A DNA stretch of 50,806 nt from Pseudoalteromonas sp. S16_S37 (GCF_014694405.1 NZ_JAAUWV010000031.1:1-50806); one strand, 5' to 3'. Positions 26,382 through 35,613 are shown, numbered from the stretch's first letter. Notes: generated by a model not told the origin, from the sequence alone. Numbers and translations are program-made.

Positions 26382-27797
26382 TCACTTAAGTTTGCTGATA
26401 TCCAGCGCTTGCCAATGAGGAAAGTGCTTGCGGACCAAAGCATTAAGTTCAATTTCAAACTCACTAAATTGTGATTGTCTGGCTTCTTGAGCAGCTAATA
26501 AAGTCTCAATCATACCTGCGCCTACCGTCAAGTTGCTCAATCTATCAATCAGAATAAACGCACCTGTCTCACGGTTATCGCGATAAATATCGGCCACAAT
26601 CGTTTCAGTTAGCTCAAGCGTGACGATTGCAATTTCATTAAGTTGCAATGCGTCAGCTTGGCCATGCTCTAAGGTATTCACATCAATAGTGTGATCAATG
26701 TGTTTAACGATAGCGGAGGTATTTTTACTACCTAGCTTAAAGTTATAGCTCTTACCCACAACCAATGGAGCTTCGTGCATCCAAACTAGCTTTGCTTGAA
26801 TAAGATTTGTTACTTGGGCATTTGAATCTGCAGGAACAATCACATCTCCTCGACTCACATCGACTTCATCATTTAAGGTGATAGTAAACGCTTGTCCTGT
26901 TTGTGCTTGCTCTAAGTTACCGTCAAAGGTTACCAGCTCTTTGATACTAGAGCATTTACCCGAAGGGAGCACTTTTACTGCTTGGCCAACCGCTAAGGAA
27001 CCTGATGTTAATGTGCCCTGAAAACCTCTAAAGTCAAGGTTTGGACGAATAACATACTGTACAGGAAAACGCGCTTCAAACTCAGTGTTAGCGGCGGCTG
27101 CTGGCGAGTCTTCAAGTAGCTCAAGCAAAGGCTTATCTGTGTAATAAGGCGTATGTGCTGAACGCGTTACTACGTTGTCGCCTTTTAATGCTGACATAGG
27201 TACGAATTTAATGTCAGTTACACTAAGCTGTTTTGCAAACTCTAAGTACTGCGCTTTAATGCGATTGAACACCGCTTCATCAAAGTCACAAATATCCATC
27301 TTGTTGATAGCAACAACAAATTGCTTAATACCTAATGAGTCACAGATAAAGCTGTGACGCTTGGTTTGCACTTGCACACCATAGCGCGCGTCAACAAGAA
27401 TAATGGCCAGATCGCTGGTCGACGCACCGGTCACCATGTTACGGGTATATTGCTCGTGTCCTGGTGTGTCGGCAATAATGAACTTGCGTTTAGCTGTTGA
27501 AAAATAACGATAAGCTACATCAATGGTGATGCCTTGCTCACGCTCGGCCTGTAAGCCGTCAACCAACAGTGCTAAGTCGAGTTCCTCACCCGCATTCCCC
27601 ACCTTTTCGTTATCTCGGTGTAGGGCTGCTAGCTGATCTTCATAGATTTGGTGGCTATCGTGTAGCAGTCGACCAATCAGGGTAGACTTACCATCATCAA
27701 CACTGCCACAGGTCATCATGCGTAACAAACTCTTGTCTTGCTGACGAGCAAGGTATGCATCAATTCCTAATTCTCTCACTTCATTGGCTGTTGACAT
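26382..27797 (-). CDS. cysN: Sulfate adenylyltransferase subunit 1 (GTPase)
   Basis: The regulatory GTPase of ATP sulfurylase; GTP hydrolysis drives APS formation by CysD. It is EF-Tu-like: P-loop GSVDDGKST near residue 32, ADTPGHEQYTRNM switch II, NKMD G4 motif, then beta-barrel domains. It has 471 residues with no CysC fusion at the C-terminus, consistent with the separate cysC. Its ATG shares one base with the cysD stop. Confidence 0.97.
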   Translation of the reverse strand: MSTANEVRELGIDAYLARQQDKSLLRMMTCGSVDDGKSTLIGRLLHDSHQIYEDQLAALHRDNEKVGNAGEELDLALLVDGLQAEREQGITIDVAYRYFSTAKRKFIIADTPGHEQYTRNMVTGASTSDLAIILVDARYGVQVQTKRHSFICDSLGIKQFVVAINKMDICDFDEAVFNRIKAQYLEFAKQLSVTDIKFVPMSALKGDNVVTRSAHTPYYTDKPLLELLEDSPAAAANTEFEARFPVQYVIRPNLDFRGFQGTLTSGSLAVGQAVKVLPSGKCSSIKELVTFDGNLEQAQTGQAFTITLNDEVDVSRGDVIVPADSNAQVTNLIQAKLVWMHEAPLVVGKSYNFKLGSKNTSAIVKHIDHTIDVNTLEHGQADALQLNEIAIVTLELTETIVADIYRDNRETGAFILIDRLSNLTVGAGMIETLLAAQEARQSQFSEFEIELNALVRKHFPHWQALDISKLK

Positions 27798-28696
27798 TAG
27801 AAGTACCCCTCACGTTTTTTCTTTTCCATCGACCCAGCTGAATCATGGTCAATGACACGACCTTCACGCTCAGATGATGTTGATAACAACATTTCTTCAA
27901 TAATTTCGGTTAATGTACTGGCTGTTGACTCAACTGCACCGGTAAGTGGGTAGCAACCCAACGTACGAAAGCGCACCGACTTCATCTGAGGCACTTCACC
28001 TTCTTCTAATGGCATACGTTCATCGTCTACCATGATCAACGTACCATTGCGCTCAACAACAGGGCGCTCTTTTGCTAGATATAGCGGTACCATCTCAATG
28101 TTTTCTTGATAGATATATTGCCAAATGTCTAGCTCAGTCCAGTTTGAAAGTGGGAAGACGCGGATGCTCTCACCTGGGTTTACTTGGCTGTTATAAGTAT
28201 TCCAAAGCTCTGGTCGTTGGTTTTTTGGATCCCAGCGGTGGTGTTTGTCACGGAATGAGTAAACACGTTCTTTGGCGCGAGACTTTTCTTCATCACGGCG
28301 AGCACCGCCAAAAGCAGCATCAAAACCATATTGATCCAACGCTTGCTTCAAAGCTTGGGTTTTCATGACATCAGTATGCTTTGCTGAACCGTGGGTAAAT
28401 GGTCCAATACCCATGGCGATACCTTCTGGATTTTTGTGCACTAAGAGCTCAAAGCCATACTCTTTTGCCATGCGGTCACGAAACTCGATCATCTCGCGGA
28501 ACTTCCAGTCTGTATCCACATGCAACAATGGGAAAGGGATTTTAGCTGGATAAAATGCCTTACGAGCTAAGTGCAGAAGTACCGAAGAGTCTTTACCAAT
28601 AGAGTAAAGCATTACTGGGTTTTCAAACTCGGCGGCGACTTCGCGAATAATCTTTATACTCTCAGCTTCAAGCTGCTGAAGGTGGGTTAAAGCCAT
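27797..28696 (-). CDS. cysD: Sulfate adenylyltransferase subunit 2
   Basis: The catalytic ATP-pyrophosphatase-fold subunit that adenylylates sulfate. The PP-loop motif [13 protein letters not shown] is near residue 31, [15 protein letters not shown] near 125, and the C-terminal [14 protein letters not shown] and EKKKREGYF are diagnostic. It has 299 residues. It lies 41 bp behind cysG, and both probably read from the promoter near 30.27 kb. Confidence 0.98.
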   Translation of the reverse strand: MALTHLQQLEAESIKIIREVAAEFENPVMLYSIGKDSSVLLHLARKAFYPAKIPFPLLHVDTDWKFREMIEFRDRMAKEYGFELLVHKNPEGIAMGIGPFTHGSAKHTDVMKTQALKQALDQYGFDAAFGGARRDEEKSRAKERVYSFRDKHHRWDPKNQRPELWNTYNSQVNPGESIRVFPLSNWTELDIWQYIYQENIEMVPLYLAKERPVVERNGTLIMVDDERMPLEEGEVPQMKSVRFRTLGCYPLTGAVESTASTLTEIIEEMLLSTSSEREGRVIDHDSAGSMEKKKREGYF

Positions 28697-28737
28697 AGTA
28701 GTCGTCCTACATCAAATATTAAAATTAAATAATCTGT

Positions 28738-30159
28738 TTATGCCACATCGGTGAGTGGCTGAGCAAAGCTGCTTACCTGCGCGGTTTGTCCAAACCAGGC
28801 AAGTTGCTCATGAAGTGCAGCAACTTCGCCGATAATAAGTAATGCAGGTGAGACAACTTGATGTGCTTCTATTTGCTCTGCTAGTTGACTCAGCTGCGTT
28901 CTAATTACCCGTTGTTCTTTACGAGTGCCGTTTTCGATGATTGCCACAGGCGTTGAACCTGCGCGACCATATTTCAGCAATTGCGCTTGAATATGCGGCG
29001 ATTTTATCACGCCCATATAAATGGCCAAAGTTTGATTAGGCTTAGCCAACGAAGGCCAATCAAGCTCCTGACCATCTTTTTTACAATGACCCGTTACAAA
29101 CTGAATTGCTTGCGCATGATCACGGTGTGTAAGCGGAATGCCAGCATAGGCGCTGCAACCTGCGGCAGCAGTAATACCAGGCACTATTTGATAACGCACT
29201 TGGTTTGCTGCCAGCACTTGTACTTCTTCGCCACCACGGCCATAAATGAACGGGTCGCCGCCTTTGATACGACATACTTTCTTGCCTTGTTTGGCAAATT
29301 CGACCAGCATCTGATTAGTGTCTTCTTGCTTAACGCTGTGATTCCCCAAACGTTTGCCAACACACACTAAATCGGCATCTCTGCGCACTAAATCCATGAT
29401 CTCATCTGATACAAGGTAGTCGTACACCACCACATCGGCTTGCTGCATTAGCTGTAATGCTTTTAATGTCAGTAATTCAGGGTCGCCCGGACCTGCACCA
29501 ACAATATATACTTCCCCTTCAGGTTCAGGTTTTGCGTCAAGCATGTCATGTAATTGTGCCGTGGCACCTAGAGTATCACCTGCTTGTACTTTACTCACTA
29601 CACTTGAATCAAATACGCTTTCCCAAAACTGCCTGCGATCAGCAAAATGCTTAAAACGTTCTTTGACGTGCTCTCTGAAGCTTCCCACCAATTTGGCAAG
29701 CGGGCCAATGTGTTGCGGGATGAGCGTTTCGAGCTTTTCCCGCAAGCGTCTTGCTAAGACGGGCGCTGTGCCTGCACTTGAAATGGCAATGGTAATGGGG
29801 TCTCTATCTACGATAGAGGGAAAAATAAAGGTGCATTTTGGTTGGTCATCAACCACATTAACAAAAATATTTCTCTCATTAGCTTGTTCAAAGACTAGGT
29901 TATTCACTTCATCGTTGTCGGTAGCCGCTATGACCAGCATCTTTCCTGCTAAATGTTCAGTAGTAAAATAGCCGTTTACTAGTGTGACTTCGCCACTATT
30001 TTCATGTGCTTTTAGTTCATCACAAAATTGCGGAGCTACCACAGTGATATGTGCGCGTGCTTTAATAAATGCACGACATTTTCGAAGCGCAACATCACCG
30101 CCACCGACGATGAGAACCGGTTTATTGTCTAATTTGGTGAAAATGGGTAAATACTGCAC
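28738..30159 (-). CDS. cysG: Siroheme synthase (multifunctional)
   Basis: At 473 residues, the N-terminal precorrin-2 dehydrogenase/ferrochelatase has NAD site VLIVGGGDVALRKCRAF and ISSAGTAPVLARRLR. The C-terminal uroporphyrinogen-III methyltransferase has YIVGAGPGDPELLTLKAL, KGGDPFIYGRGGEE and PLTHRDHAQ. It makes siroheme for sulfite and nitrite reductases, fitting its place at the head of the sulfate-activation cluster. The start is GTG at 30159 with GGAG 6 nt upstream; the longer frame from 30204 would add 15 residues unlike the family. The sulfite reductase genes themselves are not here. Confidence 0.95.
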   Translation of the reverse strand: MQYLPIFTKLDNKPVLIVGGGDVALRKCRAFIKARAHITVVAPQFCDELKAHENSGEVTLVNGYFTTEHLAGKMLVIAATDNDEVNNLVFEQANERNIFVNVVDDQPKCTFIFPSIVDRDPITIAISSAGTAPVLARRLREKLETLIPQHIGPLAKLVGSFREHVKERFKHFADRRQFWESVFDSSVVSKVQAGDTLGATAQLHDMLDAKPEPEGEVYIVGAGPGDPELLTLKALQLMQQADVVVYDYLVSDEIMDLVRRDADLVCVGKRLGNHSVKQEDTNQMLVEFAKQGKKVCRIKGGDPFIYGRGGEEVQVLAANQVRYQIVPGITAAAGCSAYAGIPLTHRDHAQAIQFVTGHCKKDGQELDWPSLAKPNQTLAIYMGVIKSPHIQAQLLKYGRAGSTPVAIIENGTRKEQRVIRTQLSQLAEQIEAHQVVSPALLIIGEVAALHEQLAWFGQTAQVSSFAQPLTDVA

Positions 30160-30269
30160 TGTTAGCTCCAAAACACTAAGATTACGTGACCACGATGCAC
30201 ACAAAGTGGTGAACAGGGAAGCAGAATATAGTGCCTCAAGCAGAGTAAAAAATAATTAAAACCTAGTTT

Positions 30270-30288
30270 ATATAACCAAAAGTTATAT
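30270..30288. promoter_or_regulatory. Inverted repeat upstream of the cys cluster (candidate CysB-type site)
   Basis: ATATAAC and GTTATAT are 5 bp apart, about 110 bp upstream of cysG. The T-N11-A geometry fits a LysR-type regulator, and CysB is the expected activator of such an operon. A TTGACA lies just outside it on the minus strand, but no properly spaced -10 is obvious. Regulator identity is inferred. Confidence 0.35.
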
Positions 30289-30491
30289 GGCACCTTGTCA
30301 AATGGCTTAAGGCTTTATTTACAGTGTCTTGCGCCGAAAATTGCACTATGACACACTGCTTATAGTGTTTGGTTATGAGTTATTCAGCATAACATTTATT
30401 TGCTCTCCGTGTTTTGCGGACATTTGTCCTGTGGAGATTTGAGCGTATGCTTTTTACTAAACCAAGATATTGACCTAACTGGAATAGAATT

Positions 30492-31241
30492 ATGGCATTG
30501 TATGAAGATGCTAAATTGGCATTGAGCTTAATGGATTTAACGTCGTTGAACGAAAACGATGACGAACATGCCATTGCGTCACTGATTAACAGTATTAACC
30601 CCGAATTCGGTGTTCCCGCTGCTGTGTGTGTATATCCTCAATTTGTGGCGTTGGCTAAACAGCTCCTAGCCGAACGAGATCTAACACAGGTAAAAGTAGC
30701 CACAGTAACAAATTTTCCTGACGCAAAGCAGCCGTTGAAAGCTGTTCTTGCTCAAACGGAACAAGCGCTTTTTGATGGAGCTGATGAAATTGACTTGGTG
30801 TTGCCCTATCAGCAATTGATTGCTGGAGACCCTGATACCCCATGGCAATACGTCAACTCAAGTAAAACATTGTGCAAAGGCAAAGCTAAATTAAAAGTGA
30901 TCATTGAAAGTGGCGTACTTGAGAGTGAAGCGCTTATCACTCAAGCCTGTGATGTTGCGATACTTGCTGGGGCTGATTTTATTAAAACCAGTACAGGTAA
31001 AGTGCCTGTAAATGCAACACTTGATGCAACTAAGACTATACTTGAATGTATTAAGCGCTCTGACAAAGATGTGAGTTTTAAAGCGGCCGGAGGTGTTAAG
31101 ACGGTTGCTCAGGCTTCGGATTACCTGCGTTTAGCAGAGCAAATTATGGGTCGAGAGTGGATCAATGCTGCACATTTGCGCTTTGGTGCCTCAAGCTTAT
31201 TAACGGATATACATGAAACAATCGGTGCTGCGCGAAAGTGA
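30492..31241 (+). CDS. deoC: Deoxyribose-phosphate aldolase
   Basis: A class I TIM-barrel aldolase cleaving 2-deoxyribose-5-phosphate to acetaldehyde and glyceraldehyde-3-phosphate. The Schiff-base Lys165 is in DFIKTSTGK, the activating Lys197 in FKAAGGVK, and Asp101 in DEIDLVL. At 249 residues it matches the E. coli-type enzyme. No other deo genes (deoA, deoB, deoD) follow, so it is not in a standard nucleoside operon. It overlaps the next gene by 29 bp. Confidence 0.96.
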   Translation: MALYEDAKLALSLMDLTSLNENDDEHAIASLINSINPEFGVPAAVCVYPQFVALAKQLLAERDLTQVKVATVTNFPDAKQPLKAVLAQTEQALFDGADEIDLVLPYQQLIAGDPDTPWQYVNSSKTLCKGKAKLKVIIESGVLESEALITQACDVAILAGADFIKTSTGKVPVNATLDATKTILECIKRSDKDVSFKAAGGVKTVAQASDYLRLAEQIMGREWINAAHLRFGASSLLTDIHETIGAARK

Positions 31242-31728
31242 TTTGGAAAAGTTACAGCTAGAACATCAAGCTGCAAAGTTGTTTTTACGTTGCTACGAAC
31301 AGCAATATGGTATTCCTATGCGGCATATTTGGCATAATGAGCCGAATATGCCAGATATCAGTTGCTATCAAGCAGATGAGCGACTGGATATCGAAGTTGC
31401 ACATTTATACGGCAGTGAGCAAGAAGCGATGGCTGTGCTCGGTAGGTCGCTATCATTAGACATTCAAAGAGAGCTTGCCACGATGGCGCAAGCACCAACA
31501 GAGAGACGTTTACAAGTTGCATTGGAGCGTTTATTAAAACAAAAAGCACTTAAACGTTATCATTCTAAGCGTACATGGTTGTTGATCCGCAATGCCAGTA
31601 CACTATGGCATCATGATGACTTTGAGGCGATTATTGGCAGGCTCGACTTTCCAAGTAATCACGCATTTGAGCAAATTTGGTTATTAACCGACTTTTATAA
31701 CCCTGATTTACTAAGATTGGACACTTGA
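31213..31728 (+). CDS. Conserved-looking small protein overlapping deoC, PD-(D/E)xK-like pattern
   Basis: A 171-residue protein not assigned to a named family. It is predicted soluble, without a signal peptide. The central segment PNMPDISCYQADERLDIEVAHLYG has a Pro-Asp, then about a dozen residues, then Asp-x-Glu-Val in a beta-strand context. This recalls PD-(D/E)xK nuclease folds, although the Lys position is Val/Ala. Helical repeats rich in Leu, Lys and Arg follow, then a strand-like TWLLIRNAST. The ATG lies 29 bp inside deoC, and its weak ribosome site implies coupled translation. The nuclease reading is a low-confidence inference. Confidence 0.7.
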   Translation: MKQSVLRESDLEKLQLEHQAAKLFLRCYEQQYGIPMRHIWHNEPNMPDISCYQADERLDIEVAHLYGSEQEAMAVLGRSLSLDIQRELATMAQAPTERRLQVALERLLKQKALKRYHSKRTWLLIRNASTLWHHDDFEAIIGRLDFPSNHAFEQIWLLTDFYNPDLLRLDT

Positions 31729-31806
31729 AAACACAGTTTTTAGACTTATCTAATTAAATGTGGCGTGTCTGTTTTGATGATTTTTGTGTTTGCATATCTT
31801 TTACTC

Positions 31807-31834
31807 TTGTTTTCAAATTGTTCGTAAGTATAAT
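31807..31834 (+). promoter_or_regulatory. Probable promoter of tRNA-Trp
   Basis: TTGTTT and TATAAT are 16 bp apart, with the -10 ending 15 bp before the tRNA. A perfect -10 so close to the mature 5' end supports a dedicated promoter, which may also feed secE-nusG. Confidence 0.6.
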
Positions 31835-31849
31835 GGGCATCCACTTTGC

Positions 31850-31926
31850 AGGGGCGTAGTTCCAATTGGTAGAACAGCGGTCTCCAAAACCGATGGTTGC
31901 GGGTTCGAGTCCTGCCGCCCCTGCCA
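31850..31926 (+). tRNA. trpT: tRNA-Trp (CCA)
   Basis: A 77-nt cloverleaf with encoded CCA. The acceptor stem is AGGGGCG/CGCCCCT and the loop CTCCAAA gives anticodon CCA. It lies just ahead of secE, away from the four tRNAs preceding tufB. Confidence 0.97.
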
Positions 31927-32006
31927 TTCATACAGTAGAGTCTAAATCTAAAATAATGTGTTCTTGAGTAGTTAACGCTTATTTATACATTTGGATTTAA
32001 TGGATT

Positions 32007-32027
32007 AACCCTGTTATATGCAGGGTT
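32007..32027 (+). terminator. Small hairpin between tRNA-Trp and secE
   Basis: AACCCTG and CAGGGTT form a 7-bp stem with a 7-nt loop, followed by GTTGTG rather than a clean T-run. It may act as a weak attenuator or a 3' processing guard for the tRNA, letting some transcripts reach secE. Confidence 0.4.
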
Positions 32028-32056
32028 GTTGTGTCTGTATTTAAGGTAAATAAATT

Positions 32057-32434
32057 ATGAGCACTAATGTTGAAACCCAGTCTAGCTCAATGGACATGGT
32101 AAAATGGCTAATTGCAATCGCGCTTCTTACAGGTGCGGTAGTTGGCAACTATCTTTATGCAGATATGTCTGTGTTATTACGTGCCGTTGGCGTGGTTGTA
32201 GCGATTGCAGCGGCACTCGGTGTGGCTTTTACAACTGAAAAGGGGCGTACTTTTATTGCTTTTGCAAAAGAGTCTCGCATCGAAGTACGTAAAGTTGTTT
32301 GGCCAACGCGTCAAGAAACAACTCACACTACATTTATCGTAATGGCTGCGACAGTAGTAATGGCGTTGATCCTATGGGGTCTGGACGGCATTTTATTCAG
32401 AGTTGTTGGCTTTTTAACTGGATTGGAGATCTGA
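32057..32434 (+). CDS. secE: Preprotein translocase subunit SecE
   Basis: An essential inner-membrane clamp of SecYEG. At 125 residues it has three membrane segments, like E. coli SecE: residues 14-30, 38-55 and 92-115. The conserved cytoplasmic amphipathic region with the [13 protein letters not shown] signature lies between the second and third. It lies 4 bp ahead of nusG, the near-universal secE-nusG pairing. Confidence 0.97.
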   Translation: MSTNVETQSSSMDMVKWLIAIALLTGAVVGNYLYADMSVLLRAVGVVVAIAAALGVAFTTEKGRTFIAFAKESRIEVRKVVWPTRQETTHTTFIVMAATVVMALILWGLDGILFRVVGFLTGLEI

Positions 32435-32438
32435 TCCC

Positions 32439-32996
32439 ATGTCGGATGAGAACAAAGAAAAGAAATTACGCTGGTACGTAATTCAAGCGTTTTCAGGTTA
32501 TGAAAAGCGTGTGGCTCAAACTATTATTGAGCATATTAAAATCGAAGGCTTGGAAGATAGCTTCGGTGAAGTATTAGTCCCTACTGAAGAAGTAGTTGAG
32601 ATGCGTGCTGGTCAAAAGCGCAAATCTGAGCGTAAATTTTTCCCAGGTTATGTACTGGTACAAATGGACATGAACGACGCGAGCTGGCACTTAGTGAACA
32701 GTACACCGCGTGTAATGGGCTTCATTGGTGGTACGTCTGACCGCCCAGCACCAATTAGTGCAAAAGAAGCCGAGCGTATTCTTAACCGCTTACAAGAAAA
32801 TGCTGAAGCACCTAAGCCTGCAACCTTGTTCGAAGTGGGTGAAGTGGTGCGCGTAACTGACGGTCCATTTGCGGACTTCAGTGGTGTGGTTGAAGAAGTG
32901 GATTACGAAAAGAGCCGCTTAAAAGTATCTGTACTTATTTTCGGTCGCTCGACGCCTGTTGATCTAGAATTTGGCCAAGTAGAGAAAGATAAATAA
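32439..32996 (+). CDS. nusG: Transcription termination/antitermination factor NusG
   Basis: A 185-residue factor that binds the RNA polymerase clamp and, through its KOW domain, Rho or ribosomal protein S10. The NGN domain ([30 protein letters not shown]) is followed by the KOW motif ([22 protein letters not shown]). A strong terminator follows, separating it from rplK. Confidence 0.98.
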   Translation: MSDENKEKKLRWYVIQAFSGYEKRVAQTIIEHIKIEGLEDSFGEVLVPTEEVVEMRAGQKRKSERKFFPGYVLVQMDMNDASWHLVNSTPRVMGFIGGTSDRPAPISAKEAERILNRLQENAEAPKPATLFEVGEVVRVTDGPFADFSGVVEEVDYEKSRLKVSVLIFGRSTPVDLEFGQVEKDK

Positions 32997-33018
32997 TTCT
33001 TTCTTGGAATGGCTATTG

Positions 33019-33057
33019 AAAAAGGCCGCTGGTTAACTTATAATCAGCGGCCTTTTT
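33019..33057 (+). terminator. Terminator between nusG and rplK
   Basis: An 11-bp GC-rich stem (AAAGGCCGCTG/CAGCGGCCTTT) with a 13-nt loop, ending in a T-run, 20 bp past the nusG stop. Confidence 0.9.
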
Positions 33058-33173
33058 GTATGCTAAAGATATAAAGTCTTTGCAAAATCAAAAAGTTTTT
33101 TATTAATTGGGAAGCCGCTTGAGTACGCGTCCTCGCGCGCACAAGGCTAAGACCCACCTAATGAGGTATTATC

Positions 33174-33602
33174 ATGGCTAAAAAAGTTGAAGCTCTAATC
33201 AAGCTACAAGTTGCTGCTGGTATGGCTAACCCTAGTCCTCCAGTAGGTCCTGCACTAGGTCAACACGGTGTAAACATCATGGAATTCTGTAAAGCGTTCA
33301 ACGCACGTACAGAGTCTATCGAAAAAGGCGCACCTGTTCCTGTAGTTATTTCTGTATACAGCGATCGTTCTTTCACGTTCGAAATGAAGACTCCACCTGC
33401 TTCTTACCTTCTTAAGAAAGCCGCAGGCATCAAGTCTGGTTCTAGTCGTCCTAACACTGAGAAAGTGGGTACTGTTACACGTGCTCAACTTGAAGAGATC
33501 GTTGAGACTAAACGTCCAGATTTAACAGCAGCTGATTTAGAAGCTGCAGTTCGCACGATTGCAGGTTCTGCACGTGCAATGGGCTTGAATGTAGAGGGTT
33601 AA
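33174..33602 (+). CDS. rplK: 50S ribosomal protein L11
   Basis: A 142-residue L11 of the GTPase-associated centre that contacts 23S rRNA and is needed for RelA activation. The N-terminal [23 protein letters not shown] and C-terminal rRNA-binding domain are complete. It is the first gene of the rplKA transcript. A possible weak promoter (TTGCAA near 33080) precedes it, and the 177-bp leader could hold the L1 autoregulatory site. Confidence 0.98.
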   Translation: MAKKVEALIKLQVAAGMANPSPPVGPALGQHGVNIMEFCKAFNARTESIEKGAPVPVVISVYSDRSFTFEMKTPPASYLLKKAAGIKSGSSRPNTEKVGTVTRAQLEEIVETKRPDLTAADLEAAVRTIAGSARAMGLNVEG

Positions 33603-33607
33603 TAGAA

Positions 33608-34309
33608 ATGGCTAAACTTACTAAACGTATGCGTACTATCCGCGAAAAAGTGGATGCTACTAAAGATTACGAAATCAATGAAGCAGTTGCATTGCTTAAA
33701 GAATTAGCAACAGCTAAGTTCGTTGAAAGTGTTGACGTTGCTGTTAACCTTGGTATCGACGCACGTAAATCAGACCAAAACGTTCGTGGTGCAACTGTAC
33801 TACCACACGGTACTGGTCGTGACGTTCGCGTAGCTGTGTTCACTCAAGGTGCTAACGCTGAAGCTGCTAAAGAAGCTGGTGCTGATTTAGTTGGTATGGA
33901 AGACCTTGCTGAACTAGTTAAAAAAGGCGAAATGAACTTTGACGTTGTTGTTGCTTCTCCAGATGCAATGCGCGTTGTTGGTCAACTAGGTCAAATCCTA
34001 GGTCCACGTGGTCTTATGCCTAACCCTAAAACTGGTACTGTAACGCCTAACGTTGCAGAAGCAGTTAAAAACGCTAAAGCTGGTCAGGTTCGTTACCGTA
34101 ACGATAAGAACGGTATCATCCACACTACTATCGGTAAAGTGGACTTCACTGCTGAGCAGTTACAACAAAACCTTGAGTCTCTACTTGTTGCGCTTAAGAA
34201 AGCTAAGCCTTCTCAAGCAAAAGGTACTTACTTGAAAAAAGTAAGCATCTCAACAACTATGGGCGCAGGTGTTGCTGTTGACCAAGCTTCTCTAAATACG
34301 CAAGTATAA
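33608..34309 (+). CDS. rplA: 50S ribosomal protein L1
   Basis: A 233-residue L1 protein of the L1 stalk and translational repressor of rplKA mRNA. The signature [15 protein letters not shown] region (residues 130-150) is intact. It lies 5 bp after rplK. The next gene, rplJ, has its own promoter. Confidence 0.98.
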   Translation: MAKLTKRMRTIREKVDATKDYEINEAVALLKELATAKFVESVDVAVNLGIDARKSDQNVRGATVLPHGTGRDVRVAVFTQGANAEAAKEAGADLVGMEDLAELVKKGEMNFDVVVASPDAMRVVGQLGQILGPRGLMPNPKTGTVTPNVAEAVKNAKAGQVRYRNDKNGIIHTTIGKVDFTAEQLQQNLESLLVALKKAKPSQAKGTYLKKVSISTTMGAGVAVDQASLNTQV

Positions 34310-34326
34310 TTTATTAGAGATTAGCG

Positions 34327-34355
34327 TTTACATGGCGTAATTTTTGAACTATAAT
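34327..34355 (+). promoter_or_regulatory. Promoter of rplJL-rpoBC
   Basis: TTTACA and TATAAT are 17 bp apart, 18 bp past the rplA stop. The position matches the E. coli PL10 promoter that drives rplJL-rpoBC. Confidence 0.82.
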
Positions 34356-34464
34356 CTTGCGCCATTTTGTTGATAAATTCATTTGAATAAGTTCAACAAA
34401 GAAACGAATTCGGGTTGAAGCGTATAATTTCGCAACACTTTTTAGTAACGCGATAAATTGCGCT

Positions 34465-34591
34465 TCCGTCCAAGACCGTAGGTGGCTTCGGCCTTAATCG
34501 TCCTACGTAGACGGTGTGAATCCCAGCTAGATTTTTCCTAATCTTCTGGCTCTCGCCGTAAAAAGCATCTCTGCTAAATTTTTTAGCAGAG
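34465..34591 (+). ncRNA. Ribosomal protein L10 leader (rplJ mRNA 5' region)
   Basis: The segment CCGTCCAAGACCGTAGG ... CCTACGTAGACGG (34466-34514) keeps the core of the E. coli L10 leader: an outer CCGTC/GACGG pairing, an inner CGTAGG/CCTACG stem and the kink-turn-like AAGAC. L10-(L7/L12) binding there represses rplJ translation. Downstream, CTCTGCTAAA/TTTAGCAGAG (34569-34591) forms a strong 10-bp hairpin without a U-run, perhaps a processing or structural element. This accounts for the 337-bp rplA-rplJ gap. Confidence 0.8.
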
Positions 34592-34646
34592 TAGAGTAGA
34601 ACTGAAAAACAAATCTTTGTTTTTCTATAAACCAGGAGTAACACCC

Positions 34647-35141
34647 ATGGCTTTAAATCTTCAAGACAAAAAGGCAATTGTTGCTGAAGTCAACGAAGCT
34701 GCCAAAGGTGCTCTTTCAGCCGTTATTGCTGATTCTCGTGGTGTAACAGTAGGTGCAATCACTGCTCTTCGTAAAGAAGCTCGTGAAGCTGGTGTATGGA
34801 TGAAAGTTGTTCGTAACACCCTAGCTCGACGCGCTGTTGAAGGCACTGATTACGAATGCCTTAATGAATCACTAGTTGGTCCAAGCCTTATCGCTTTCTC
34901 TTCAGAGCACCCAGGTGCTGCTGCGCGTATCTTTGCTGATTTCGCGAAAAAGAATCAAGCGTTTGAGCTTAAAACTGCTGCATTCGAAGGTAAAATCGTT
35001 GATGTAGAGATGCTTGCTAAGCTACCTACTTACGATGAAGCTGTTGCACGCTTAATGAGCGCTATGAAAGAAGCGTCTGCTGGCAAATTGTGTAAAACAA
35101 TTGAAGCGGTACGTGTACAGAAAGCTGAGCAAGCTGCTTAA
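34647..35141 (+). CDS. rplJ: 50S ribosomal protein L10
   Basis: A 164-residue stalk-base protein carrying L7/L12 dimers and the autogenous repressor acting on the upstream leader. The N-terminal [15 protein letters not shown] is canonical. The ATG at 34647 has AGGAG 8 nt upstream, so the longer frame from 34617 is rejected. Confidence 0.98.
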   Translation: MALNLQDKKAIVAEVNEAAKGALSAVIADSRGVTVGAITALRKEAREAGVWMKVVRNTLARRAVEGTDYECLNESLVGPSLIAFSSEHPGAAARIFADFAKKNQAFELKTAAFEGKIVDVEMLAKLPTYDEAVARLMSAMKEASAGKLCKTIEAVRVQKAEQAA

Positions 35142-35212
35142 TTTAAGCACCGCTCCTTTCTTTAATAAATTTTTTGAACCACATGGGTTCGTAAATAATT
35201 AGGAAATTTGAA

Positions 35213-35575
35213 ATGTCTGTAACTAAAGACCAAATCCTTGACGCTATTGCTGCAATGTCAGTAATGGAAGTTGTTGAACTAGTAGAAGCAATGGAAGAAA
35301 AATTCGGCGTAACTGCAGCTGCTGCTGTTGTTGCTGCTGGTCCTGCTGAAGCTGCTGAAGAGAAGACTGAGTTCGACGTAATCCTAGCTGCTGCTGGCGC
35401 TAACAAAGTTGCTGCTATCAAAGCAGTACGTGGCGCAACAGGTCTAGGCCTTAAAGAAGCTAAGGCTCTAGTAGAGTCTGCACCTGCTGCAATCAAAGAA
35501 GGTGTATCTAAGGCAGAAGCTGAAGCACTTAAGAAAGAGCTTGAAGAAGCTGGTGCTCAAGTTGAGATCAAGTAA
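35213..35575 (+). CDS. rplL: 50S ribosomal protein L7/L12
   Basis: A 120-residue stalk protein that recruits translational GTPases. It has an N-terminal dimerisation helix pair (residues 1-30), an Ala-rich hinge (35-52) and a C-terminal factor-binding domain with the [12 protein letters not shown] signature. It lies 71 bp after rplJ and is followed by a partial terminator before rpoB. Confidence 0.98.
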   Translation: MSVTKDQILDAIAAMSVMEVVELVEAMEEKFGVTAAAAVVAAGPAEAAEEKTEFDVILAAAGANKVAAIKAVRGATGLGLKEAKALVESAPAAIKEGVSKAEAEALKKELEEAGAQVEIK

Positions 35576-35613
35576 TCTAGCTAACGCTAGGTTCGCTGCC
35601 TGAGAAATCAGGC

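Noticed and set aside
33080..33107. Promoter for rplK (TTGCAA near 33080 with an AT-rich -10 candidate)
   Set aside because: Spacing to any -10 is 15-16 bp with weak matches. A promoter must exist after the nusG terminator, but I cannot place it with confidence.
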